Shown here piece by piece: positions 31,407 to 42,469 of a stretch of DNA of 64,000 bases (its first letter is position 1; each line of letters begins with the position of its first letter). The stretch is from Enterobacteriaceae endosymbiont of Macroplea appendiculata (GTDB lineage Bacteria; Pseudomonadota; Gammaproteobacteria; Enterobacterales; Enterobacteriaceae). The notes under the pieces are model-generated. The model was not told where the DNA came from. It ran no database searches and was given only the letters and a program-made list of their open reading frames with translations. The translations under genes and the position numbers were made by a program. Where the stretch lies: the NCBI RefSeq assembly GCF_012571605.1, contig NZ_CP046220.1, forward strand, positions 188,318 through 252,317. Direction: 5' to 3'.

Positions 31407-32549
31407 ATGTTAAATTATGAAATATTATGTATTATTTGGTATATTTTAATAGTTATTTTAATAACTGGATTTATGATTACTGATGGTTTAGATATGGGTG
31501 TAGGTATTTTATTATTTATACTTGGACGGAAAAAAATTGATAGAAGAATAATTATTAATACTATTGCTCCTCATTGGGATGGTAATCAAGTATGGTTTAT
31601 TACAGCTGCTGGAGCAATGTTTGCTGCTTGGCCTAATGTCTATGCTACTTTATTTTCTAGTTTTTATATAATTATGTTTATATTACTTATTTTTTTATTT
31701 TTACGTCCTATAGGTTTTGAATATCGTACAAAACTACCTAATACAATATGGGAAACTATTTGTGATATATTTATTGCAATAGGTAGTATTATGCCGACTA
31801 TTGCAATAGGAACCATATTAGGTTATATATTACAAGGAATACCTTTTTATTTTGACAAATACTATCATATTTATTATAACAGAGAGATATTATTACCTTT
31901 TAGTTTATTTAATTTTATGATTATAATAACTACTATATTGGTTGTATTAAATCAAGCTGCTACATTTTTACAATTAAGAATTAATGATAAAAATATTAAT
32001 AATAAATTAAATATTATTATACCTATGATATCTATGTCTTTAATATTTATGATCATAATAACATTTACATATATTATATTTTATATACGAGGTTATAAAT
32101 TAAATGTATTAAATATACAAGCAATGCACTATTTACCTCTGATAACATCAGATATAGCATATAGTGAAGGATTTTGGATAAATAATTTTATAAAAAATAC
32201 ATATCTGTGGATTATACCAATAAGTAGTATTATAAATTTACTATGTCTTATAGTATTATCAATATACCAAAAACATATACTTGCTTTTATTTGTTCTATA
32301 TATAATATAATTAGTATCATTACCACTATAGCAATCGCAATATTTCCTTTTATTGTTCCTTCGACATATGCAAATTATAGTTTAACAATTTGGAATGCTG
32401 CATCTAGTAGATTAACATTAAGTATTATGTTATATGTAGCGTTAATTTTTATACCAATTATTTTATTATATTCATATTGGTGTTATAAAAAAATGTTTTT
32501 TAAAATTACTAAACAACATATTAAAAAAAATCCTTTAAACTATTATTAA
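31407..32549 (+). CDS. cydB: Cytochrome bd oxidase subunit II
   Basis: Second membrane subunit of the bd oxidase. The 380 residues match E. coli (379), with the diagnostic TDGLDMGVG near residue 25, APHWDGNQVWFITAAGAMFAAWP and about eight to nine predicted helices. It starts two bases after the cydA stop, implying translational coupling, and is followed 28 bases later by cydX. Confidence 0.97.
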   Translation: MLNYEILCIIWYILIVILITGFMITDGLDMGVGILLFILGRKKIDRRIIINTIAPHWDGNQVWFITAAGAMFAAWPNVYATLFSSFYIIMFILLIFLFLRPIGFEYRTKLPNTIWETICDIFIAIGSIMPTIAIGTILGYILQGIPFYFDKYYHIYYNREILLPFSLFNFMIIITTILVVLNQAATFLQLRINDKNINNKLNIIIPMISMSLIFMIIITFTYIIFYIRGYKLNVLNIQAMHYLPLITSDIAYSEGFWINNFIKNTYLWIIPISSIINLLCLIVLSIYQKHILAFICSIYNIISIITTIAIAIFPFIVPSTYANYSLTIWNAASSRLTLSIMLYVALIFIPIILLYSYWCYKKMFFKITKQHIKKNPLNYY

Positions 32550-32577
32550 AAAATTTTATAGGAGAATAATAAATATT

Positions 32578-32667
32578 ATGTGGTATTTTACTTGGTTTAT
32601 TGGTGTATTATTAGCATGTAGTTTTAGTATTCTTGTATCTTTAGCACAAGAATATTATTTACAATAA
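32578..32667 (+). CDS. cydX: Cytochrome bd oxidase small subunit CydX
   Basis: A 29-residue reading frame directly after cydB, beginning MWYFTWFIGVLLACSFSI. E. coli CydX begins MWYFAWILGTLLACSFGV, so the single membrane helix aligns almost residue for residue. CydX stabilises the haem groups of the bd oxidase. The E. coli hydrophilic tail is shortened here to AQEYYLQ. GGAG lies 13 bases before the ATG. It is too short for ordinary gene calling but position and sequence make it certain. Confidence 0.93.
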   Translation: MWYFTWFIGVLLACSFSILVSLAQEYYLQ

Positions 32668-32759
32668 TACTCTATATTTATAGATAGTATTTTTCTATCA
32701 AAAAATTTAACATATAATTTGACTAGCAATATTATTTTTTAACATTGAAAAGATAGTTT

Positions 32760-33452
32760 ATGAATATTTGTAATATTTTATGGCAATCCATGTTAATTAT
32801 AAAATTATCAATAATAATTTTATTAATTATATTTTGTATATCATTTATTATTATTGTAAAAAAATATTTTTTAATTACTCAATTATTATATCTTTTAATT
32901 ATTTTTAAAAAAACATTTTGGTCTGGAAAAGATTTATCCGATATATATAAAAACATACAAACGCAAAAAAATATTTTTGGTATTGAAAAAATATTTTATG
33001 AAGGATTTAAAAAATTTACCCAAACTTGCGATTATATTACAAATATTCCAGAAATTATAATTAAAGATACTACTGTAACTATCAATTTATATATTAAACA
33101 AGAATTAATAGAATTACAGTCTTACATGATGTATTTAGATATCATTAATATAATTATAAGATACCTAATCATATTGGGTAATATTTATATTATATTTGGT
33201 ATATATCAATCTTTAATGTATTTTAAATTAAATATAATATTCACACATTTATCATTTAATATTTTTGCTACATTAATTATGTTAATTATAGGAATTTCTA
33301 TTAAAACGTTTATCACAATAAGTTATAATATTATTAATCAATATATAAAAAATATATTATTACAATATAATTTATTTACACAAGAGATATTATTAATGTT
33401 GTATAAAAAAATTTTTTTTAAAAAAAATTTTGTTAATTATATGAATAAATAA
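32760..33452 (+). CDS. tolQ: TolQ-like protein, channel motifs lost, partners absent
   Basis: The 230 residues equal E. coli TolQ exactly. The N-terminal membrane segment, FWSGKDLSDIYKN (residues 53-65) and IEKIFYEGFKKF (75-86) clearly align, and the gene sits where tolQ sits after cydAB. TolQ normally forms a proton-driven motor with TolR and pulls on TolA. The two helices that carry this function have lost their glycine-rich pattern: GLFGTVWGI corresponds here to ILGNIYIIF (138-146), IATAIGLFAA to IMLIIGISIK, and both conserved threonines are replaced. tolR, tolA, tolB and pal do not follow; parE does. The protein is likely not a working Tol motor. The frame has no stops. Confidence 0.82.
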   Translation: MNICNILWQSMLIIKLSIIILLIIFCISFIIIVKKYFLITQLLYLLIIFKKTFWSGKDLSDIYKNIQTQKNIFGIEKIFYEGFKKFTQTCDYITNIPEIIIKDTTVTINLYIKQELIELQSYMMYLDIINIIIRYLIILGNIYIIFGIYQSLMYFKLNIIFTHLSFNIFATLIMLIIGISIKTFITISYNIINQYIKNILLQYNLFTQEILLMLYKKIFFKKNFVNYMNK

Positions 33453-33582
33453 TAAAAATTTTAATAATGACAAAACATATAAAAAAATATTATTTTATTA
33501 TATAATTAATGATTTTATATAATAAAATTTTACATATTATGTATGGATTATTTTGATCTCAATAAATAGTTATAAATAATAA

Positions 33583-33610
33583 TTGACTAAGTGTATATTT
33601 ATTTTATATT
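33583..33610 (+). promoter_or_regulatory. Probable sigma-70 promoter of parE
   Basis: TTGACT (33583-33588) and TATATT (33605-33610) are separated by 16 bases, each one mismatch from consensus, and would start transcription about 28 bases before the parE ATG. It is one of the better promoter-like pairs I noticed in the window. Confidence 0.45.
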
Positions 33611-33641
33611 AAACATATCAAAATTGCTATTTATTTAATAA

Positions 33642-35546
<1,905 letters not shown>

Positions 35547-35681
35547 ATAATTTTAAAATTTGTATATACAAAAAATTATTTTATATATTTTTTTTATATA
35601 AAAAAATTTTGTTATTTTAAAATATATTAAATATAATTTAATTTTATCTTCATCGTGTATTTTTACAAGGAAATATATACC

Positions 35682-38348
35682 ATGTCAAAAAAGAAGTACC
35701 ATGACGTGGATCCCATGGAAACTAATGATTGGATACAATCTATTAAATATGTTCTCCAAGAACATGGCATTCACAGAGCAAAATTTTTATTAAATCAAAT
35801 AAATAACTATATAAATTATATTCATGATGATGATCATAAAGACAATTATGTAAATACAATTATGTCATCAGAAGAACCTATATATCCTGGTAATATAAAT
35901 ATAGAACGCAAGATACGTAATATTATTCGTTGGAATGCTATTATGATAGTTTTACGAGCTTCACAAAAAAATTTAGATTTAGGTGGGCATATTGCATCAT
36001 ATCAATCTGCAGCACATATATATGAAGTGTGTTTTAATCATATTTTCCAAGCTTATAATAATACTAAAAATGGTGATATAGTTTATTTTCAAGGACATAT
36101 TTCTCCAGGTATTTATGCTAGAGCTTTTGTAGAAAAAAGGTTAAATGTACAACATTTAGATAATTTTCGTCAAGAAATATGTGGTAAAGGTTTATCATCT
36201 TATCCCCATCCTAAACTAATGCCAAATTTTTGGCAATTTCCTACAGTTTCTATGGGTTTAGGTCCGCTTTCAGCAATATATCAAGCAAAATTTTTAAAAT
36301 ATTTACATAATAGAAAATTACAAAATACGTCACACCAAAAAGTTTTTGCATTTTTAGGTGATGGTGAAATGGATGAACCAGAATCTAAAGGAATATTAAA
36401 TATTGCTGCAAGAGAAAAACTAGATAATTTAATTTTTATCATTAATTGTAATTTACAAAGATTAGATGGACCTGTATATGGTAACGGTAAAATTATTAAT
36501 GAATTATCAAACTTTTTTTATGGAGCAGGTTGGGAAGTAATAAAAGTGATTTGGGGTCATCGTTGGCAAAAATTATTTGATAATGATAAAACCAATAAAT
36601 TAATACAATTAGTTAATGAAACAGTAGATGGAGATTTTCAAAACTTAACTTCGAAAAATGGAAATTATATTAGAAATAATTTTTTTAAAAAGTATAATGA
36701 AACATTATCATTAGTAGAAAATTTAACAGATATAGATATTGAAAATTTAAATTATGGTGGTCATGATTCTAAAAAAATTTATGCTGCTATAAAAAAAGCT
36801 TATCAAATTATAAATAAACCTGTAGTAATATTAATACATACAATTAAAGGTTATGGTCTTGGAGAAATTGCTGAAAGTAAAAATATTGCACATCAAGTTA
36901 AAAAAATAGATTTTAAGAGTTTAAAATATATACGTGATAAATTGGCATTACCTATACATGATAGTATTCTACATACATTACCTTATATTTCTTTACCAGA
37001 AAATTCTATAGAATTCAAATATTTACATAATCAACGTAAAAATTTAGGTGGTTATGTACCATATCGTCGTGAACGTTTTACTGAAAAAATCATATTGCCT
37101 AATATATCAGATTACAATAATTTTTTATATTATTCATCTGAAATACTTTCTACAACAAAAGCATTTGTTCGAATATTAAATATGCTGTTAAGACATATTT
37201 TTTTGAAAAATAGAATTGTGCCTATTATAGCAGATGAAGCCCGTACATTTGGTATGGAAGGACTTTTCCGACAAATTGGTATTTATAATTCTAATGGATT
37301 AAATTATATTCCACAAGATAAAGAAACTTTATCTTATTATAAAGAAGATATACAAGGACAAATTTTACAAGAAGGTATTAATGAAGCAGGTGCATTTGCT
37401 TCTTGGCTAGCTGCCGCAACATCATATTCGACTAATAATTTAGTTATGATTCCATTTTATATTTATTATTCTATTTTTGGTTTCCAACGTATTGGTGATT
37501 TTTGTTGGGCTGCTGGAGATCAACAAGCTAAAGGATTTTTAATAGGGGCGACATCTGGTAGAACTACTTTAAATGGCGAAGGTTTACAACATGAAGATGG
37601 ACATAGTCATATACAATCTTTAACAATACCAAATTGTATTTCTTATGATCCTGCTTACATGTATGAATTAGCTATTATTTTATATAATGGTTTATATCGT
37701 ATGTATGGTCCACAACAAGAAAATATATATTATTATATAACTATTACTAATGAAAATTATATAATGCCTTCGATAAGCAAAAATATGTCTGCTAATATAA
37801 TAGAAGGAATATGTAAAGGAATATATCATTTACGTAATATAAATGGCAATAAAAATAATTGCATACAATTATTAGGTTCAGGAGCAATATTACAACATGT
37901 TATTCAAGCAGGACAAATTTTATCTGAAGAGTATGATATTAGTTCTCATATTTTTAGTGTAACTTCTTTTACAGAAATTGCACGTGATGGACAAGATTGT
38001 GACCATTGGAATATGTTGCATCCTATGGAAAAACGTCGTATACCTTATATAACTAATATTATGCAAAATTACCCTACAGTAGCTGCTACTGACTACATGA
38101 AAATTTTTGCAGAACAAATTAGAAAATATGTACCTACAGATAATTATTTTGTATTAGGTACTGATGGTTTTGGTCGTTCTGATAGTAGAGCAAATTTACG
38201 TGATTTTTTTGAAATTAGTGCGCCATATATTGTACTTGCTGTATTAAATATTTTATTGGATTTAAATATTATTAGTAATAATATTATTAAACATTTTATC
38301 AAACAATATAATATTAATATTAATAAAAAAAATCCTAGAATCTCTTAA
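35682..38348 (+). CDS. aceE: Pyruvate dehydrogenase E1
   Basis: Homodimeric thiamine-diphosphate E1 that decarboxylates pyruvate. The frame opens at 35655, but the ATG at 35682 matches the E. coli start (MSKKKYHDVDPMETNDW against MSERFPNDVDPIETRDW), has AAGGA ten bases upstream and gives 888 residues (E. coli 887). Diagnostic blocks are FQGHISPGIYARAF, the ThDP motif FLGDGEMDEPESKG followed by NLQRLDGPVYGNG, DEARTFGMEGLFRQ and LQHEDGHSH. pdhR, which precedes it in E. coli, is missing. aceF follows after 11 bases. Confidence 0.97.
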   Translation: MSKKKYHDVDPMETNDWIQSIKYVLQEHGIHRAKFLLNQINNYINYIHDDDHKDNYVNTIMSSEEPIYPGNINIERKIRNIIRWNAIMIVLRASQKNLDLGGHIASYQSAAHIYEVCFNHIFQAYNNTKNGDIVYFQGHISPGIYARAFVEKRLNVQHLDNFRQEICGKGLSSYPHPKLMPNFWQFPTVSMGLGPLSAIYQAKFLKYLHNRKLQNTSHQKVFAFLGDGEMDEPESKGILNIAAREKLDNLIFIINCNLQRLDGPVYGNGKIINELSNFFYGAGWEVIKVIWGHRWQKLFDNDKTNKLIQLVNETVDGDFQNLTSKNGNYIRNNFFKKYNETLSLVENLTDIDIENLNYGGHDSKKIYAAIKKAYQIINKPVVILIHTIKGYGLGEIAESKNIAHQVKKIDFKSLKYIRDKLALPIHDSILHTLPYISLPENSIEFKYLHNQRKNLGGYVPYRRERFTEKIILPNISDYNNFLYYSSEILSTTKAFVRILNMLLRHIFLKNRIVPIIADEARTFGMEGLFRQIGIYNSNGLNYIPQDKETLSYYKEDIQGQILQEGINEAGAFASWLAAATSYSTNNLVMIPFYIYYSIFGFQRIGDFCWAAGDQQAKGFLIGATSGRTTLNGEGLQHEDGHSHIQSLTIPNCISYDPAYMYELAIILYNGLYRMYGPQQENIYYYITITNENYIMPSISKNMSANIIEGICKGIYHLRNINGNKNNCIQLLGSGAILQHVIQAGQILSEEYDISSHIFSVTSFTEIARDGQDCDHWNMLHPMEKRRIPYITNIMQNYPTVAATDYMKIFAEQIRKYVPTDNYFVLGTDGFGRSDSRANLRDFFEISAPYIVLAVLNILLDLNIISNNIIKHFIKQYNININKKNPRIS

Positions 38349-38359
38349 AAAGGAATTAC

Positions 38360-39619
38360 ATGAATAATAATATTATCATATTACCAGATATTGGCAATGA
38401 CAATATGAAAGTTACTGAAATTTTAGTGCAAGTAGGAGATTATATACATAAAGATCAAAGTATTATTGTTGTAGAAAGCGATAAAACTTCTATAGAAGTG
38501 CCTGCAGATCAAGAAGGTGAAATTCAAAAAATTTGTGTTAATATTGGCGATATAGTACAAACTAATAGTCAAATTTTAATTTTATTAAATACAAAACAAC
38601 ACACAAATAATACTTTAAGTATAAATACAACTAAACAAAATAAAACAACTGATAGAAATATAATATTAAATAATACTAAATTATTTAATAAAAAAAATGA
38701 TATAAAAGAAAAAGAACCAGTTATACAAAAAAAAATAGAACCAGAATATTTTTATGCTACTCCATATATCAGAAAAATAGCACGTCAATTTAATATTAAT
38801 TTATCTATAATTAAAGGTAGTGGTAATAAAAACAGAATTGTAAAAGAAGATATTATGCGATATATAAAAGATAATAATTTTGATAATATACGAACTAATA
38901 CTAAAAATCTTTATGAAAAATATGGTCCTGTAGAAATAGTTATTTTAAATAACATACAAAAAACAACTAGTGTTAATTTAACAAATAATTGGAAAAATAT
39001 TCCTCATGTTACACAACATATTCAAGCTGATATAACCGAATTAGAATCTTTCCGCACTAAAAAAAATTATGAATTAAAAAAGACACATAATATCAAAATT
39101 ACTATACTGAGTTTTATTATTAAAATATGTGCTCATGCTTTAAAACAATTTCCTTATTTTAATTCATCTATTTTAGATAATAAAACTTTAATTATTAAAA
39201 AATATTATAATATAGGTATTGCTGTTAATACACCAAAAGGTTTAGTTGTTCCAATAATATTTAATGTATTAGATAAGAATATTATTGAAATTTCTAAAGA
39301 AATTATACTTTTAGCAAACAAAGCTAAAAATAATAAATTAATACCTCAAGATCTTAAAGGTGGATGTTTTACTATTTCTAATCTAGGTCAATTACGTAGT
39401 AATTTTTTTACTCCTATCATTAATGCGCCAGAAGTTTCTATTTTGGGTATATCACAAGCTATGATACAACCAATATGGAATAATGATAAATTTATTCCAA
39501 GATTAATGTTACCATTATCTTTATCTTATGATCATAGAATCATTAATGGTGTAGATGGTGTTATGTTTTTAAATTTCATATGTGATTTAATATCCGATAT
39601 TAGAAATTTATTAATTTAA
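38360..39619 (+). CDS. aceF: Pyruvate dehydrogenase E2, single lipoyl domain
   Basis: Dihydrolipoyl acetyltransferase core of pyruvate dehydrogenase. At 419 residues it is far shorter than E. coli AceF (630) because only one lipoyl domain remains (Lys in VESDKTSIEVPA) where E. coli has three. The subunit-binding domain is complete (YIRKIARQFNINLSIIKGSG, then NRIVKEDIMRYI) and the catalytic domain ends with SYDHRIINGVDG. A low-complexity Asn/Lys/Thr linker joins lipoyl and binding domains. One lipoyl domain is enough for activity in engineered E. coli complexes, so this should work. Confidence 0.95.
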   Translation: MNNNIIILPDIGNDNMKVTEILVQVGDYIHKDQSIIVVESDKTSIEVPADQEGEIQKICVNIGDIVQTNSQILILLNTKQHTNNTLSINTTKQNKTTDRNIILNNTKLFNKKNDIKEKEPVIQKKIEPEYFYATPYIRKIARQFNINLSIIKGSGNKNRIVKEDIMRYIKDNNFDNIRTNTKNLYEKYGPVEIVILNNIQKTTSVNLTNNWKNIPHVTQHIQADITELESFRTKKNYELKKTHNIKITILSFIIKICAHALKQFPYFNSSILDNKTLIIKKYYNIGIAVNTPKGLVVPIIFNVLDKNIIEISKEIILLANKAKNNKLIPQDLKGGCFTISNLGQLRSNFFTPIINAPEVSILGISQAMIQPIWNNDKFIPRLMLPLSLSYDHRIINGVDGVMFLNFICDLISDIRNLLI

Positions 39620-39657
39620 TATTTATTTTTTTAACTTACATGTAGATTATAATTTTT

Positions 39658-41070
39658 ATGAATAAAAATAAAAAAACACAGATAATAATTATTGGTGGTG
39701 GACCAGCAGGATATTCAGCTGCTTTTCGTTGCAGTGATTTAGGCATGCAAACTACGATTATAGAAAAATATGATAATTTAGGAGGTGTATGTTTAAATGT
39801 TGGATGTATTCCTTCTAAAGCTTTACTACATATTACAAATATATTAAAAGAACAAAAAATATTAATGAAATATGGTATTTTAAATCATGTGTGTGAAGTT
39901 AATATTTCAAAATTATTGTTATGGAAAAATAATATTATTACTAAATTAACTAATGGATTAAAATTTTTAGCCAAGAAAAGAAATGTAAATATTATTAATG
40001 GAATGGCACATTTTATTAATGAAAACAGTGTAGAAGTAATAAATAATAATACTACTACAATAATTAATTTTGATAATGCTATTATAGCAACTGGTTCAAA
40101 ACCAAATACTATGACTAGTATGTATAAAAACGACCCAAGAATATGGAATTCTACAGATGCTTTAATGTTAAAAACTATACCAAAAAAAATGTTAATTATA
40201 GGCGCTGGTATTATTGGATTAGAAATGGCTACCATTTATTGTTCTTTAGGTGCTGCAATAGATATTGTAGATACATCTGATGTATTATTATCAGAAGTTG
40301 ATACAGATATTATAAATATATATAAAAGTATTATTCATAAAGAATTTAATATAATGTTACATACTAAAGTAATCTCTATAGATATTACACAAGACCAATT
40401 ACATGTGCACTTAACAAGTGATAATAACAAATCTGTATATGCAAAATATTATGATGTTATTTTAATTGCTATAGGGAGAACTCCAAATTCACAGTACATT
40501 AATAAAAATTTTGGTAAATTAGATATTAATGCACAAAATTTTATTAACGTTGATAATCAAATGAGAACTAATATACCCAACATATACGCTATTGGTGATG
40601 TGATTAGCACTCCTTTGTTAGCGCATAAAGGAATACATGAAGGACATTTAGCAGCTGAAGTTATAGCAGGTAAAAAACATTATTTTATACCTAAAGTTAT
40701 ACCTTCAATAGCATATACCAATCCTGAAATTGGTTGGGTAGGTTTAACTGAAAAACAAGCTCAACATGATAATATAAAATATAGAACATCATCATTTCCA
40801 TGGCAAGCATTAGGTCGTGCTCTTGCAACTAATTCTGAACATGGTACAACAAAGCTAATTATAGAAAAAGAATCTAATAGGGTTATTGGTGGTGCTGTTA
40901 TTGGACATAATGCAGGAGAATTATTAGGAGAAATTAGTTTAGCCATAGAAATGGGTTGTGATATTGAAGATATAGCATTAACTATGCATGCTCATCCTAC
41001 ATTATACGAGTCTATTGGTTTAACAGCAGAAATATTAACTGAAACTATTACTGATATATTAAATAAATAA
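39658..41070 (+). CDS. lpd: Dihydrolipoamide dehydrogenase (E3)
   Basis: Flavoprotein that reoxidises lipoyl groups for both the pyruvate and 2-oxoglutarate complexes. The 470 residues (E. coli 474) show the FAD motif IIGGGPAGYSAAFRC, the redox-active disulphide GGVCLNVGCIPSKALLH, the NAD motif IIGAGIIGLEMA, YAIGDVISTPLLAHKG and the catalytic His-Glu in MHAHPTLYES. It lies 38 bases after aceF in the standard aceE-aceF-lpd order. Confidence 0.98.
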   Translation: MNKNKKTQIIIIGGGPAGYSAAFRCSDLGMQTTIIEKYDNLGGVCLNVGCIPSKALLHITNILKEQKILMKYGILNHVCEVNISKLLLWKNNIITKLTNGLKFLAKKRNVNIINGMAHFINENSVEVINNNTTTIINFDNAIIATGSKPNTMTSMYKNDPRIWNSTDALMLKTIPKKMLIIGAGIIGLEMATIYCSLGAAIDIVDTSDVLLSEVDTDIINIYKSIIHKEFNIMLHTKVISIDITQDQLHVHLTSDNNKSVYAKYYDVILIAIGRTPNSQYINKNFGKLDINAQNFINVDNQMRTNIPNIYAIGDVISTPLLAHKGIHEGHLAAEVIAGKKHYFIPKVIPSIAYTNPEIGWVGLTEKQAQHDNIKYRTSSFPWQALGRALATNSEHGTTKLIIEKESNRVIGGAVIGHNAGELLGEISLAIEMGCDIEDIALTMHAHPTLYESIGLTAEILTETITDILNK

Positions 41071-41191
41071 GGACTATGTTAATTATTCTTAACACATAAA
41101 TATATTTAAATAGTATGATATAAATCAAATTATATAAAATAACTATATTATATAATAATTTTATTTATAACAAAATGTTTTTATAATATAT

Positions 41192-42469
41192 ATGTTAAAT
41201 TATAAACAATTTAATGCTATTAAAAAAAATATAAATTCTATTTATACTAATCAAAAACAACGTTATATATATACGCATTTTAAAAACAAAACTGATATTA
41301 CAAAAATTATTAATAATACCATAACTAATTGTCATAATAATGGTGGTGGAATTATTGTGATACCAAATGGAGAATATTACTCTGGGCCAATACATCTTAA
41401 AAGTAATGTACACATACATTTACAAGATGATGTTATCATCAAATTTTATACTGATCCTAAAAAATATTTTAATGTTTTAACACGTTGGGAAGGCATTGAT
41501 TGTATTAATTATACACCATTAATTTATGCTTATAAACAAAAAAATATCGCTATTACAGGACATGGTATATTAGATGGTCAAGCTAATATTAATAATTGGT
41601 GGTCTTGGAAAAATGATATAAATGGTAATTATTTACAAAATAAAGATGTAAAAGTTTTAATGAATATGATGAAAGATAATATTCCGATAAAAAAAAGAAT
41701 TTTTGGATATCATCATTATCTTCGTCCTAATTTTATACAATTTTATTTATGTACCAATATATTAATTAAAAATATTACTATCATTAATTCTCCTATGTGG
41801 GAAATACATCCTGTATTAAGTAATAATATACATATTAGTCATGTTTATATTAATAGCATTGGTCCAAATAATGATGGTTGTAATCCAGAATCTTGTAATA
41901 ATGTATTAATTGAACATTGTTCTTTTAATACTGGTGATGATTGTATTGCTATTAAATCTGGTAAAAATGATGATGGCAGGAAGAATAATATTCCTTCTAG
42001 TAATATTATTATACAAAATTGTTTCATGTATAAAGGTCATGGTGCTGTAGTATTAGGTAGTGAATGCAGCGGAGGTATTAATAATATTTTTATAAAAAAC
42101 TGTCAAACATTTGGAAAAAAAATACAATCGTTTTTAAGAATTAAAAATAATGCTGTTCGTGGTGGAGATATACATGAAATATATTTACAAGATACTAAGA
42201 TATATTTTGTAAATTCTAGTATTTTAAATATAAATTTTGTATATGATGAAGGTCAACATGGTCATTACATACCTAAAGTATATAATATTTATATAAATAA
42301 TATACGTGTATATATGTGTTATCGTGTAATGGATATTAACACATTTCAGAAGTCTTATGTAGATAATATTTTTTTCAAAAATAATGTTTTCCAGTATATA
42401 AAACATCCTTCAAAAATAAATATTTGTAATCCTAATAATATTTATTTATATAATACTAAATATTTATAA
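41192..42469 (+). CDS. Glycoside hydrolase family 28, polygalacturonase-like
   Basis: Predicted right-handed beta-helix pectinase of 425 residues. Family GH28 active-site blocks are all present: GPNNDGCNPES (Asp 228), NTGDDCIAIKSG (Asp 249, Asp 250), GHGAVVLGSE (His 283) and FLRIKNN (Arg 316, Lys 318). The RPNFIQFYLCTNILIKN and NSPMWEIHPV segments resemble bacterial exo-acting polygalacturonases more than fungal endo-enzymes. No hydrophobic signal peptide is visible: residues 1-40 are polar and basic, and no longer in-frame start exists upstream. It stands alone after lpd, 122 bases downstream, and overlaps dapE by 6 bases at its 3' end. Base composition looks like its neighbours, so any acquisition is old. 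Likely role: breaking plant pectin for the host. Confidence 0.9.
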   Translation: MLNYKQFNAIKKNINSIYTNQKQRYIYTHFKNKTDITKIINNTITNCHNNGGGIIVIPNGEYYSGPIHLKSNVHIHLQDDVIIKFYTDPKKYFNVLTRWEGIDCINYTPLIYAYKQKNIAITGHGILDGQANINNWWSWKNDINGNYLQNKDVKVLMNMMKDNIPIKKRIFGYHHYLRPNFIQFYLCTNILIKNITIINSPMWEIHPVLSNNIHISHVYINSIGPNNDGCNPESCNNVLIEHCSFNTGDDCIAIKSGKNDDGRKNNIPSSNIIIQNCFMYKGHGAVVLGSECSGGINNIFIKNCQTFGKKIQSFLRIKNNAVRGGDIHEIYLQDTKIYFVNSSILNINFVYDEGQHGHYIPKVYNIYINNIRVYMCYRVMDINTFQKSYVDNIFFKNNVFQYIKHPSKINICNPNNIYLYNTKYL

